Shown one piece after another: positions 7,526 to 14,988 of a stretch of DNA of 15,856 nucleotides. Made by a program: the position numbers and the translations under genes. Origin of the DNA: an uncultured Clostridia bacterium (GTDB taxonomy: Bacteria; Bacillota; Clostridia; TANB77; CAG-508); the NCBI GenBank assembly GCA_934130355.1, contig CAKOXV010000024.1, positions 1 to 15,856 of the forward strand, written 5' to 3'. Numbering within the stretch: the first letter of the stretch is position 1; each line of letters begins with the position of its first letter. The notes under the pieces are model-generated. The model had not been told where the DNA came from, searched no databases, and saw only the letters and a list, made by a program, of their open reading frames with translations.

Positions 7526-8872
7526 CTAAATTACTACTTTTTCGCCTGTTTGTGGATTATAATATTCCTGAATTTTTTGTGGTTCAATTTTTAATAATTC
7601 ACTAAAATCATATATATATTGAACAACATCAACAACTTCTAATCTATTAGTTTTTCTTACTTCAGGTTCTACATTTTCTTCAAAATCATGTACTGACATA
7701 GAATATGTATTTCCTGTTTCATTATATTGTATTAATGGAGTTTGTTCTACTGAATCTTCATTATATATATAAGAAGAATATACACTAATAGCATAATTCA
7801 ATACATAGAATTCATTTGACTCTTGCTGTGCCGTTTCCTTTACTTTTTGAATTTCTTTTTCGATTTCTTTTATTTTGTTATTTACCAATTCTTTTTCAAA
7901 TGATGTCGCAATATCTTCTTGAAAATCAATTGATATATCTATAAGATAATTTTTCTCATTTTCATACTTTTCATAATAAAAAATGTCAGTATATCTTTCT
8001 GATAATGTATATAAATTCTTTAACCCTATATTGTTATTTTCATACAAATTCTCATTACTTAAATATTTGTTGTATATTGTTATATATTTATAATATTCCT
8101 GAAAATCAACACTTATTATATTTGTATCATAAATAATATATAATTGTCTTGGACTATAATAAAAACTGTCTATTTTTCCTTTTTTATAACTATATATAAG
8201 TTCTGCAATGTCATCTTCAATAGTTCCGTAATTTGAAACAATCAAATCTCCATTTAAGTTTTCTTCAAGATGTTCTCCTAATAATGAGTAATATGCTGAT
8301 TTTCTTAAAATATTTTCTATTGGAGCATCATCTGTAAATACTTGTTCTATTGAGATTTTTTCACCTGTATTTAAATCATAATTTACTCCAAATATTCCTT
8401 GATAAAAATCATCTTCATCATTATCTATTTTTGAATAATAATCTATTTCAAAAGAAACAGTATCTGCAAAATTTGCCATTTGAATCATACTAACTTGAAC
8501 ATTTACAACTTCATCTAAACTTTTTACTTTTTCTTTATAGCAATTTAATGCTAATGTTTCTATTTCTTTGTTTATCTTATTTTCTATAGTTTTATTTTTT
8601 AATCCTTTTATTTGTAAATATCTAATTTCTATTTTTTCTCTTGAAACTGCTTTTTCTTCAAATTCTAAATCATTTTGATTATACTTTCCATTTAAATCAA
8701 TTCCTGATACTTTTTTTACAGTATTATCTTTATCTGTTGTTTCTTCTATAGCTTGTTCTTCATCTTGAGCTATATCTATTTTATGGTATATTATTAATAT
8801 TGATGTTACAGTAATACAAATAAGTGAGAATATTGCTACAAATATTAATTTTGCTTTAGTAGTTTTGAACAT
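7526..8872 (-). CDS. Membrane-anchored DUF3298-like extracellular protein
   Basis: The start at 8872 is preferred over an upstream ATG at 8893 because AGGAGG (8879-8884) sits 6 nt before it; this gives 448 aa. Residues about 7-29 form a single hydrophobic segment, so the bulk is probably outside the cell, tethered to the membrane. A short acidic linker follows. The middle then shows a pattern seen in DUF3298/RsiV-like domains: a helix like TIENKINKEIETLA, the strand FGVNYDLNTGEKISIEQVF, and later FYYSPRQLYIIYDTN. The family match is from pattern only and is tentative. A charged helical region (about 325-350) and a C-terminal part ending NPQTGEKVVI follow. It overlaps the 3' end of the PstS-like gene by 17 bp, so the two are translationally coupled and may act together at the cell surface. 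Confidence 0.75.
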   Translation of the reverse strand: MFKTTKAKLIFVAIFSLICITVTSILIIYHKIDIAQDEEQAIEETTDKDNTVKKVSGIDLNGKYNQNDLEFEEKAVSREKIEIRYLQIKGLKNKTIENKINKEIETLALNCYKEKVKSLDEVVNVQVSMIQMANFADTVSFEIDYYSKIDNDEDDFYQGIFGVNYDLNTGEKISIEQVFTDDAPIENILRKSAYYSLLGEHLEENLNGDLIVSNYGTIEDDIAELIYSYKKGKIDSFYYSPRQLYIIYDTNIISVDFQEYYKYITIYNKYLSNENLYENNNIGLKNLYTLSERYTDIFYYEKYENEKNYLIDISIDFQEDIATSFEKELVNNKIKEIEKEIQKVKETAQQESNEFYVLNYAISVYSSYIYNEDSVEQTPLIQYNETGNTYSMSVHDFEENVEPEVRKTNRLEVVDVVQYIYDFSELLKIEPQKIQEYYNPQTGEKVVI

Positions 8873-9776
8873 ATCCGGCCTCCTTTGCCACATTTTGTCC
8901 TCTCTCAGAAATCATAGCATTTAAAAGCTTACGGGTATCGCTGTTCTCAGGTTCGTCTTTTCTTATTACTGCATAATATGCTGTTTGTATATCATATAAT
9001 CCTGTTTGTATATTTTCATAAGTTGGTTTTATTCCATTTACTGATAATAATTTCATTGTATCTTTTGTATACATTGTTGTTGCATAATAATAGTAAGAGT
9101 ATCCTATTGCTGATTTTCCATTATCATAATCAGAAATTACATTAATTATATCTTGCATAGTTTGAGCGACAGTTTCTGTTGTTGGATCCATTATTTTCTT
9201 GCCTTTCATAACAAGTTCCAACATTCCAGATTGACTACCTGAATTTTTAGGTCTTTGATATGCTATTATTTTACTTGAATTTCCTCCAAGTTCACTCCAA
9301 TCTTTATATTTGCCTGAATAAATATCTTGTATTTGACTTAATGTTAAATTTTCTATTGGATTTTCTTTATTAACAAAAAATACAAATGCTTCTTTAACTA
9401 CTGGCACAATTTCTAATTCAACATTACTATCTTTTGCTAATTTTTGCTCTTCTTCTGAAGGATATGTTACTAAAATTAAGTCTGTGTCTCCTTTTATTAA
9501 ATTCACATAAGCATTATGTGTTTTAGAATGTTTTACATCAACATCTTTTAAGTCTGTCCCTGTAAAATTAGCTTTAAATGCTTCTGCTAGTGGTAAAGTT
9601 GCTGTTGAGCCATCTATTTTAGGATAATTATCTTTAGTGAATAATACTGTATCTTCTTTTGGTTCAATTATTTTCACATCATTTGTAGCACATAGATATA
9701 CTACAACACATCCTACAACAACTAAAAGCATTATGATTATTAATAATACATTTGTTAATTTAGAATTTTCCTTCAT
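8856..9776 (-). CDS. PstS-like phosphate/anion substrate-binding protein
   Basis: This 306-aa protein carries signatures of the PstS class of periplasmic-binding proteins: GSTAT at residues 56-60, ENLTLSQIQDIYSGKYKDWSELGG at about 142-165, and a YQRPKNSGSQSGM ligand-loop region at about 173-185 (PstS uses Arg and Ser residues here). The N-terminus is a long hydrophobic segment (about 8-29) with VVGC, which loosely fits a lipobox. The hydrophobic run continues past the cysteine, so it may instead be a membrane anchor. No pstC, pstA, pstB or phoU lies nearby, so it is not a standard Pst cassette. It may be an orphan sensor or adaptor. It follows the radical SAM gene by 14 nt with AAAGGA as ribosome site and overlaps the next gene. 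I infer an anion-binding role but not the ligand. Confidence 0.8.
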   Translation of the reverse strand: MKENSKLTNVLLIIIMLLVVVGCVVVYLCATNDVKIIEPKEDTVLFTKDNYPKIDGSTATLPLAEAFKANFTGTDLKDVDVKHSKTHNAYVNLIKGDTDLILVTYPSEEEQKLAKDSNVELEIVPVVKEAFVFFVNKENPIENLTLSQIQDIYSGKYKDWSELGGNSSKIIAYQRPKNSGSQSGMLELVMKGKKIMDPTTETVAQTMQDIINVISDYDNGKSAIGYSYYYYATTMYTKDTMKLLSVNGIKPTYENIQTGLYDIQTAYYAVIRKDEPENSDTRKLLNAMISERGQNVAKEAGYVQNY

Positions 9777-9790
9777 ATTAATTCATTCCT

Positions 9791-10852
9791 TTACTTATAA
9801 TCTTCTAAGAACTCTGGATACTTTTCTATAACTTCAAGTTCCAATTTTCCTTGTTTTATTTTTTCGTCTTGTTTAACAACTAAATCTAATGTATACATAT
9901 CTTTTAATTTTTCAATGTTTTCTCTTTTATGTCCAATCACATTATTAGCATCTTGTGGATTCACTGTAACCTGAACTTTTTTTACTTTAACATTTAATTG
10001 TTTAATTTTAGAAACAATTGTATCATACCACAATCCAGATTCTACAAGTTGTCTAAATGCTGGATGATATGGTCCTGCTACAACTTCGCTTCCTTCTGTT
10101 CCTGGTTCTGATATTTCATCAGTATTTTGAAGTCCAACTCTTATTACTTCAATTCCTTTTTTATTAAACATTGAAACTAATTCTTTACAAGTCTCTACAG
10201 CCTGAACAACCGTTAATGGCGTATATTGTCCTTCCAAAAATTCTTTTTCAAGTTTAGTGTTTTTTATTACTAATACTGGATAGATTCTTACCATCTTAGG
10301 TTTTAACTTTATTAATTCTTTAGCTGTATTTATTTCATCTATTCTTGTACTTTCAGGTAATCCTACCATCATTTGATGTCCTAACTTAAATCCATGCCAT
10401 CTTATCATTTTTGATGCTTTTTCTACATCTTTAAATGAATGTCCTCTATTGCATCTCTTTAAAATATAGTCATTTGCTGATTGTACACCTAATTCAATTG
10501 TTTCTACTTTATATTTTTTCAACCTTTTTAAAACTTTTTTATCAATATAATCTGGTCTTGTTGATACTCTAATACTTTGTATTTTTCCTTGTTGAATATA
10601 TTTATATGCAACTTGTAAGAATTCCTCTTGTTTCTGTTCATCTATTCCTGTGAAACTTCCTCCGAAAAATGCTACTTCTATTTGTGAATTTTTATCTCTT
10701 ATATTTTCTAAATAAAATTCTATAGTTTTTTCAATATCTTCTTTTGTTATCATTTTTTGTTGTCCACTTATTGATCTTTGATTGCAAAATATGCAATCAT
10801 TTGGGCATCCTAAATGTGGTACAAATATTGGAATAATATAATGTTTTTTCAT
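9791..10852 (-). CDS. Radical SAM protein, Elp3-like
   Basis: This 353-aa protein has the CxxxCxxC iron-sulfur motif at C16, C20 and C23 (GCPNDCIFC), which ligates the 4Fe-4S cluster that cleaves S-adenosylmethionine. FFGGSFTG follows at about 63-69, then RVSTRPDYID, ELGVQSANDYIL and HQMMVGLPEST, all typical of the Elp3-like radical SAM fold with its C-terminal extension. Unlike true Elp3 it has no acetyltransferase domain. Proteins of this type commonly sit next to rnc in Clostridia; their substrate is not established, though relatives act on tRNA or other RNA. The gene starts 12 nt after rnc with AGAGGTGA as ribosome site, so the two are co-transcribed. The product looks intact. Confidence 0.88.
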   Translation of the reverse strand: MKKHYIIPIFVPHLGCPNDCIFCNQRSISGQQKMITKEDIEKTIEFYLENIRDKNSQIEVAFFGGSFTGIDEQKQEEFLQVAYKYIQQGKIQSIRVSTRPDYIDKKVLKRLKKYKVETIELGVQSANDYILKRCNRGHSFKDVEKASKMIRWHGFKLGHQMMVGLPESTRIDEINTAKELIKLKPKMVRIYPVLVIKNTKLEKEFLEGQYTPLTVVQAVETCKELVSMFNKKGIEVIRVGLQNTDEISEPGTEGSEVVAGPYHPAFRQLVESGLWYDTIVSKIKQLNVKVKKVQVTVNPQDANNVIGHKRENIEKLKDMYTLDLVVKQDEKIKQGKLELEVIEKYPEFLEDYK

Positions 10853-10864
10853 GGTTTCACCTCT

Positions 10865-11533
10865 TTATTTTAAAACTTCTAATGCCTTCCTTGCTGCCTC
10901 CATTTCTGCTTGTTTTTTTGATTTTCCTATTCCTATTGCTAATTTTTTATGATTACACTCTACTTGTGCTTCAAATGTTTTATCATGATCTGGTCCAATT
11001 TCTCTTAATATTGTATATCTTATTTCTACTTCTCCATGTTCTTGCAATTTTTCTTGTAATACTGTTTTATAATCTTTTTGTCCTACATTTTTGCTTGCAA
11101 TTTCTATTTCATCTTTAAGATTTTCTATTATAAATCTTTTGGCTTCTTCTATTCCTCCGTCTAAATATATTGCTGCAATAACTGCTTCTACACTATCAGC
11201 AAGAATTGCTGGTCTATCTTCTCCTCCTGATTGTCTTTCTGATTTTCCAAGATATAAAAAATCACTAAAATTATGCATTTTTGCAATTTTGTATAAACTT
11301 TTTTCACATACTACTGTTGCTCTAACTTTAGTCATTTCTCCTTCTTTTAAATTAAAATAATTTTTAAATAAATATGTGCTTGATATAAATTCTAGTATAC
11401 TATCACCCAAAAACTCTAATTTTTCATTACTTTCAACTCCATGTTCATAAGCATAAGATGTATGTGTTAGCGCTTTTTTTAATAGTTCTTTATCAGAAAA
11501 TGTATATCCTATGTTTTGTTCTAGTTTTTCCAT
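10865..11533 (-). CDS. rnc: Ribonuclease III
   Basis: RNase III (222 aa) cuts double-stranded RNA, including rRNA precursors and structured transcripts. The signature NEKLEFLGDSILEF lies at residues 36-49. The metal-binding catalytic residues are expected at E40, D44, D113 and E116 (LADSVEAVIAAIYLDGG), and all are present. A double-stranded RNA-binding domain spans about 152-220 (DYKTVLQEKLQEHGE ... KSKKQAEMEAARKALEVL). Length is normal for the family. The ribosome site is AAAGGAAG, and a SigA promoter (11557-11584) lies between rnc and the terminator of acpP, so rnc heads its own transcription unit running into the radical SAM gene. Its position beside acpP and plsX is typical of Firmicutes. 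Confidence 0.97.
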   Translation of the reverse strand: MEKLEQNIGYTFSDKELLKKALTHTSYAYEHGVESNEKLEFLGDSILEFISSTYLFKNYFNLKEGEMTKVRATVVCEKSLYKIAKMHNFSDFLYLGKSERQSGGEDRPAILADSVEAVIAAIYLDGGIEEAKRFIIENLKDEIEIASKNVGQKDYKTVLQEKLQEHGEVEIRYTILREIGPDHDKTFEAQVECNHKKLAIGIGKSKKQAEMEAARKALEVLK

Positions 11534-11556
11534 TTTTTTCTTCCTTTCCTGAATAT

Positions 11557-11584
11557 ATTATATACTATTTTGTATTTTTTTCAA
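11557..11584 (-). promoter_or_regulatory. SigA promoter of the rnc operon
   Basis: On the minus strand TTGAAA (11579-11584) and TATAAT (11557-11562) are 16 nt apart, about 23 nt before the rnc start codon. It lies downstream of the acpP terminator, so rnc and the genes after it can be expressed separately from acpP. Confidence 0.75.
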
Positions 11585-11593
11585 GTTGTTTGA

Positions 11594-11623
11594 CAAAAAA
11601 AGAACGAAGTTATTTTCTTCGTC
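11594..11623 (-). terminator. Intrinsic terminator of acpP
   Basis: Minus-strand RNA forms a 6-7 bp stem (11617-11623 with 11603-11609, including ACGAAG/CTTCGT) with a 7-nt loop, followed by UCUUUUUUU (11594-11602). It starts 8 nt past the acpP stop codon and is a convincing rho-independent terminator. Confidence 0.85.
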
Positions 11624-11631
11624 CTCCCCTT

Positions 11632-11871
11632 TTAAACATTTTCTTTTATGTAGTCAACTACATCTCCTACTGTAACTACTTTTTCTGCATCTGCATCTGG
11701 AATTTCTATATCAAATTCTTCTTCTAAAGCCATAACTAATTCTACTATATCTAAAGAATCTGCTCCTAAATCATCTATAAATGATGCCTCCATAGTAACT
11801 GCTGTATCAGCAACACCTAATTGTTCAACAATTATACCTTTTACCTTTTCAAAAACTTCTTCTGAACTCAT
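11632..11871 (-). CDS. acpP: Acyl carrier protein
   Basis: ACP (79 aa) carries growing acyl chains on a phosphopantetheine arm in type II fatty-acid synthesis. The attachment site DLGADSLDIVELVMALEEEF is present, with Ser39 modified. Length, strong acidity and the four-helix pattern are normal. GGAGGTGA provides a strong ribosome site. A perfect-consensus promoter with 17-nt spacing and a solid terminator bracket the gene, as expected for one of the most abundant proteins in the cell. It sits between plsX and rnc, the common Firmicute order; PlsX uses acyl-ACP made on this protein as its substrate. Confidence 0.97.
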   Translation of the reverse strand: MSSEEVFEKVKGIIVEQLGVADTAVTMEASFIDDLGADSLDIVELVMALEEEFDIEIPDADAEKVVTVGDVVDYIKENV

Positions 11872-11896
11872 TACAAGTTCACCTCCTCTCTAGTGT

Positions 11897-11918
11897 TAAA
11901 TGATATTTTTCATTTAAT
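11897..11918. repeat. Inverted repeat in the acpP leader
   Basis: TTAAATGA (11897-11904) and TCATTTAA (11911-11918) are perfect complements around 6 nt. They lie in the acpP 5' leader between the promoter and the ribosome site. It could be a leader hairpin that stabilises the mRNA or a regulator site. It does not match the FapR operator as I remember it. Confidence 0.5.
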
Positions 11919-11938
11919 TATCTATCTTTTCTTTAACA

Positions 11939-11967
11939 TTTATATTATATGTTATGATTTTTGTCAA
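11939..11967 (-). promoter_or_regulatory. SigA promoter of acpP
   Basis: On the minus strand TTGACA (11962-11967) and TATAAT (11939-11944) match consensus perfectly at 17-nt spacing, about 68 nt before the acpP ATG. It lies in the gap after plsX. I saw no strong terminator after plsX, so read-through from plsX may add to acpP expression. Confidence 0.9.
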
Positions 11968-12022
11968 GCATATTTATAATATTTTTATTTTTTGACCAAC
12001 CATTCTAAATTTAAACAATATA

Positions 12023-13042
12023 TTAGCTCTGATGTTCAAATTCTTCAATCATTCTATCTACTGTTTTATTTTCCACAAATTTTTCTGCTTGTTTTAAAGT
12101 ATATTCAAATAATTTTTCATCACTACTTCCATGTGCTTTTACTACGGGTTTCTTTACTCCTAAAAATAAAGCTCCTCCGTAAGACTTGTAATCCATTGTT
12201 TTCTTAAATTTATTTATTGCAGGTAAACATGGAATTGCACATATTTTAGTTAATAAATTGTGCATTAAACTTTCTGATAATGTTCTTTTTACGAACTTTC
12301 CAAGTCCTTCTGTTGTTTTTAAAAATACATTTCCTGTAAAACCGTCTGTTACAATTGCATCAACTTTTCCTGAAAATGCATCTCTTCCTTCAACATTTCC
12401 TACAAAGTTGATATCTAATTCTTTTGATTTTTCTTTTAGTAAATTATAGCTTTCTCTTACAAGTTCATTTCCTTTTGTTTCTTCTGTTCCTATATTTAAT
12501 AGCCCTATCGCTGGTTTTTCTATTCCATAAGTATTTCTTAAATATATTGTTGACATCTGTGCAAATTGTAATAAGTTTATTGGCTTGCAGTTAGTGTTTG
12601 ATCCTGCATCTATTAATAGAAGTTGGCTTTTATAAGCTGGTAATATTCCTGCTAATGCTGGTCTATCTATTCCTCTTATTCTCCCTATTAATAATGTTGC
12701 TCCTGCTAATAATGCTCCTGAATTTCCTGCAGATATGAATACATCTCCTTCACCTTGTTTTAACATTTTAAAACCTACAACCATTGATGAATCTTTTTTA
12801 TGTTTTATTGCTACTGTTGGTTGGTCTTCCATTTCTATTGTTTCTGTTGCATTTTTTATTTTTAATCTTGGAGATATTTCTTCTAATTCTTTTCCATAAA
12901 TTTCTTTTACTCTATTTCTTATTATTTCTTCTTTACCTATTAATGTTACTTCTGCTTTTATTTGGTCTATTGCCTTTATTGCACCTTTAATGTTTGCATC
13001 TGGTGCATTATCTCCACCCATAGCATCTAGTAATATATTCAT
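12023..13042 (-). CDS. plsX: Phosphate acyltransferase PlsX
   Basis: PlsX (339 aa) converts acyl-ACP and inorganic phosphate to acyl-phosphate, the donor used by PlsY in the first step of phosphatidic acid synthesis. It is a peripheral cytoplasmic enzyme. Family hallmarks are the N-terminal ILLDAMGGDNAPD (residues 3-15), GFKMLKQGEGDVFISAGNSGALLAGATLLIGRI (about 91-123), DAGSNTNCKP, GLLNIGTEETKGNEL, and IVTDGFTGNVFLKTTEG in the last third. Length is normal and no key stretch is missing. AGGAGG lies 8 nt before the ATG and a promoter is seen upstream (13081-13109). acpP follows in the same direction. The common upstream partner fapR is not present: the next gene upstream is an unrelated coiled-coil protein with its own terminator. 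Confidence 0.97.
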   Translation of the reverse strand: MNILLDAMGGDNAPDANIKGAIKAIDQIKAEVTLIGKEEIIRNRVKEIYGKELEEISPRLKIKNATETIEMEDQPTVAIKHKKDSSMVVGFKMLKQGEGDVFISAGNSGALLAGATLLIGRIRGIDRPALAGILPAYKSQLLLIDAGSNTNCKPINLLQFAQMSTIYLRNTYGIEKPAIGLLNIGTEETKGNELVRESYNLLKEKSKELDINFVGNVEGRDAFSGKVDAIVTDGFTGNVFLKTTEGLGKFVKRTLSESLMHNLLTKICAIPCLPAINKFKKTMDYKSYGGALFLGVKKPVVKAHGSSDEKLFEYTLKQAEKFVENKTVDRMIEEFEHQS

Positions 13043-13080
13043 TTTAAAGCCTCCTAATTATCATTATTCAAGATGTTACT

Positions 13081-13109
13081 ATTTTATTATTGTTTTATTA
13101 AAATTGCAA
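13081..13109 (-). promoter_or_regulatory. Probable SigA promoter of plsX
   Basis: On the minus strand TTGCAA (13104-13109) and TAAAAT (13081-13086) are 17 nt apart, upstream of the plsX ribosome site and downstream of the terminator at 13137-13167. The match is good but not perfect in an AT-rich gap. Confidence 0.6.
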
Positions 13110-13136
13110 TAGTTTTATAAAAAATTATAAGTTAAG

Positions 13137-13167
13137 AAAAAACCTATAGATTATTCTATAGGTTTTT
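13137..13167 (-). terminator. Terminator of the coiled-coil gene
   Basis: An A-tract/hairpin/U-tract structure: 13137-13150 pairs with 13155-13167 around TTAT, with a CCTATAGA/TCTATAGG core. On the minus strand it ends in UUUUUUC, and it starts 18 nt past the stop at 13185. The symmetrical A/U tracts would let it work on the plus strand too. Confidence 0.85.
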
Positions 13168-13184
13168 ATATATCATATATTTTA

Positions 13185-14888
13185 TTAACGTTCGTCTCCT
13201 GTCTTTTCATTAGCTCTTTCTTCACTTCTAGAAACTTTTGGAGTTCCTAATACTATTTTTGCTTCCATACTTTTTCTAAAAGATTCAGCTTTACTTCCTG
13301 AAGCCTCTTCTTCTACTTTTTCATATTCTCCATCCTCTATGTTTTCTTCTGGCTCTTTTAATAACAATTTTGTCTTTGTATTTTCTAATACATCAGCTAA
13401 TTTGTATTTTATTTTATCAAAGAAATTTAAATTATCTATTGTTACATTTGGATTGTGTCTCATTTCAAAAGCATTAGCTTTCATATTCTTTATTTCATCT
13501 TCATATAGAAAATCTTTTGGTTTAAAGAATCCTGAAAATGGTTGAACTTTTTTCATATCATAAATAATTCTCATTTTGCTTTTTTCTTGGCTTCTTGGAG
13601 AAGACCAAACTTTATAGTACTCTCTTATTCCCTCTATTGCTTTTTCGTTAACTTCAATTTTTCCATCTGTAACATCTTTTGCTAAATCACTGTCTATAAT
13701 TGATAAATACAAAAATCTATCAGCATTGCCTATAAAATCTTGTGCATTTTCTTCTCCTATTGCTTTTTTAACAATTAGATATATATCAACATCATATTTT
13801 CCATTTTCATATTTTTTTAATAAACTTCTTGGATTAATATCTCTGCCATCATATTCTATACCTTCTGCTGAAAATTTATAAGTTATAAATTCATTTGATT
13901 TTTCAGAATTCGTCTTTTTTATCTTTAAAGTTTCAGGTTCTGGTGTTGCTTCAGGCTCTGGTTTTGTTACTTCGGGTTCTTCAGGTTTTTGTTCTGGTTC
14001 AGGTTCTTCATTATTTGCTTCTGGTTCTTCAGGTGTTGGTTCTGATTCAGGCTCTTCATTATTTGCTTCTAGTTCTTCAGGTGTTGGTTCTGATTCAGGC
14101 TCTTCATTATTTGCTTCTAGTTCTTCAGGTGTTGGTTCTGATTCAGGCTCTGATTTTCTTTCTACTTTTTTTAATCCTTCATCAAAAAGCACTTGATAAA
14201 TTTCATCTATACTTTTTTCTGATAATCTAGTTTGTGTTATAAATTCTCCTACTTTTTGTTTTTGAGCTTCTAATTTTTCTACATTTTGCAATTGCTCAAG
14301 CAATTCTTGTTCAATTTGACCTTTTTGGAATTTTAATGTATCAATATCTTGCTGTATTGCTGCTATTCTTAGATTTGCCTCTTCATTAGTGAATTCACGA
14401 TTTTTCATAACTAAATGTGTTCTCTCAGCATCTAAATCAGCAATTTTTTGTTCAATTTCCTTTATCAAAGGTGTTTTTTCACTCTTAAATTTCTCATATT
14501 CATTTCTTGTATTTACTGATTTTAAAATCAAATTCACATAATAATGGTTTACTTCAGAAGTAATTTTAGAATAATTTGCTTCTCTAGCTCTTATTCCTTC
14601 TATTCTAGCTTCACTAAGTTTTTGTGACAATTCTTCATTCTGACTAACGTACTTTTCTCTAATTAAAGCTACTTCTTTATCAATTATTCTTTGCATATAT
14701 CCATCAGTATGATTGTTATATAGACCATTTCCTATATCTTCTCTCATACCATTTTCAAATCTTTCTACTTCATCTTGTTCTCTGATTTTAAGTCTATCTA
14801 CTTGTGCATTAAGTTCATCAATTCCTTGTCTTCTCACATCTTCTTGTTCTTTTATACTGCTTAATAAATCTCTTAATTCTTCTTCCAT
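13185..14888 (-). CDS. Large coiled-coil protein with Glu/Pro repeat linker
   Basis: I do not recognise this 567-aa protein. Residues 1 to about 235 are a long charged heptad-rich coiled coil (MEEELRDLLSSIKEQEDVRRQ...). Residues about 246-300 are 16-residue repeats based on EPESEPTPEELEANNE, running into a further Glu/Pro-rich stretch to about 322. The rest (about 335-520) is a globular-looking domain (KFSAEGIEYDGRDINPRSLLKKYENGKYDVDIY... and FFKPKDFLYEDEIKNMKANAF), followed by a charged tail. There is no signal peptide, membrane helix or sortase motif, so a cytoplasmic scaffold or structural role is plausible but only inferred. AAGGAG lies 7 nt before the ATG, a SigA-like promoter lies upstream and a clear terminator downstream, so it is monocistronic. 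Base composition matches the neighbours. Confidence 0.8.
   Translation of the reverse strand: MEEELRDLLSSIKEQEDVRRQGIDELNAQVDRLKIREQDEVERFENGMREDIGNGLYNNHTDGYMQRIIDKEVALIREKYVSQNEELSQKLSEARIEGIRAREANYSKITSEVNHYYVNLILKSVNTRNEYEKFKSEKTPLIKEIEQKIADLDAERTHLVMKNREFTNEEANLRIAAIQQDIDTLKFQKGQIEQELLEQLQNVEKLEAQKQKVGEFITQTRLSEKSIDEIYQVLFDEGLKKVERKSEPESEPTPEELEANNEEPESEPTPEELEANNEEPESEPTPEEPEANNEEPEPEQKPEEPEVTKPEPEATPEPETLKIKKTNSEKSNEFITYKFSAEGIEYDGRDINPRSLLKKYENGKYDVDIYLIVKKAIGEENAQDFIGNADRFLYLSIIDSDLAKDVTDGKIEVNEKAIEGIREYYKVWSSPRSQEKSKMRIIYDMKKVQPFSGFFKPKDFLYEDEIKNMKANAFEMRHNPNVTIDNLNFFDKIKYKLADVLENTKTKLLLKEPEENIEDGEYEKVEEEASGSKAESFRKSMEAKIVLGTPKVSRSEERANEKTGDER
13990..14151. repeat. 48-bp tandem repeat in the coiled-coil gene
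   Basis: Two identical 48-bp units (14038-14085 and 14086-14133) are flanked by a partial copy at 14134-14151 and a diverged copy at about 13990-14037. The unit is a whole number of codons and encodes 16 residues (EPESEPTPEELEANNE), so copy-number change would alter linker length without breaking the frame. Confidence 0.9.
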
Positions 14889-14928
14889 TAATTTTCTCCT
14901 TTTAAAATTAATCTAAACATACATTATA

Positions 14929-14957
14929 ATTTTAACATAACTAAAAATGAAAATCAA
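14929..14957 (-). promoter_or_regulatory. Probable SigA promoter of the coiled-coil gene
   Basis: On the minus strand TTGATT (14952-14957) and TAAAAT (14929-14934) are 17 nt apart, 40 nt before the ATG at 14888. A TATAAT also occurs 6 nt further on (14923-14928) without a well-placed -35. This promoter points away from structured element copy 2. Confidence 0.55.
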
Positions 14958-14988
14958 CATTTTATGTGAATTTTGTCTAAAAATGTAT

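Noticed and set aside
8873..8893. Upstream start (8893) for the DUF3298-like gene
   Set aside because: The AGGAGG at 8879-8884 lies between this ATG and the next one, so it serves the ATG at 8872; the extra residues MWQRRPD are non-native-looking.
13990..14151. Regular 48-bp repeats resembling a CRISPR array
   Set aside because: The units are contiguous without spacers, encode 16-residue repeats in frame inside a gene, and no cas gene is present.
13895..14230. Plus-strand reading frame of 111 codons rich in Leu and Val
   Set aside because: It is the antisense shadow of the Glu/Pro repeat region and has no ribosome site or family similarity.
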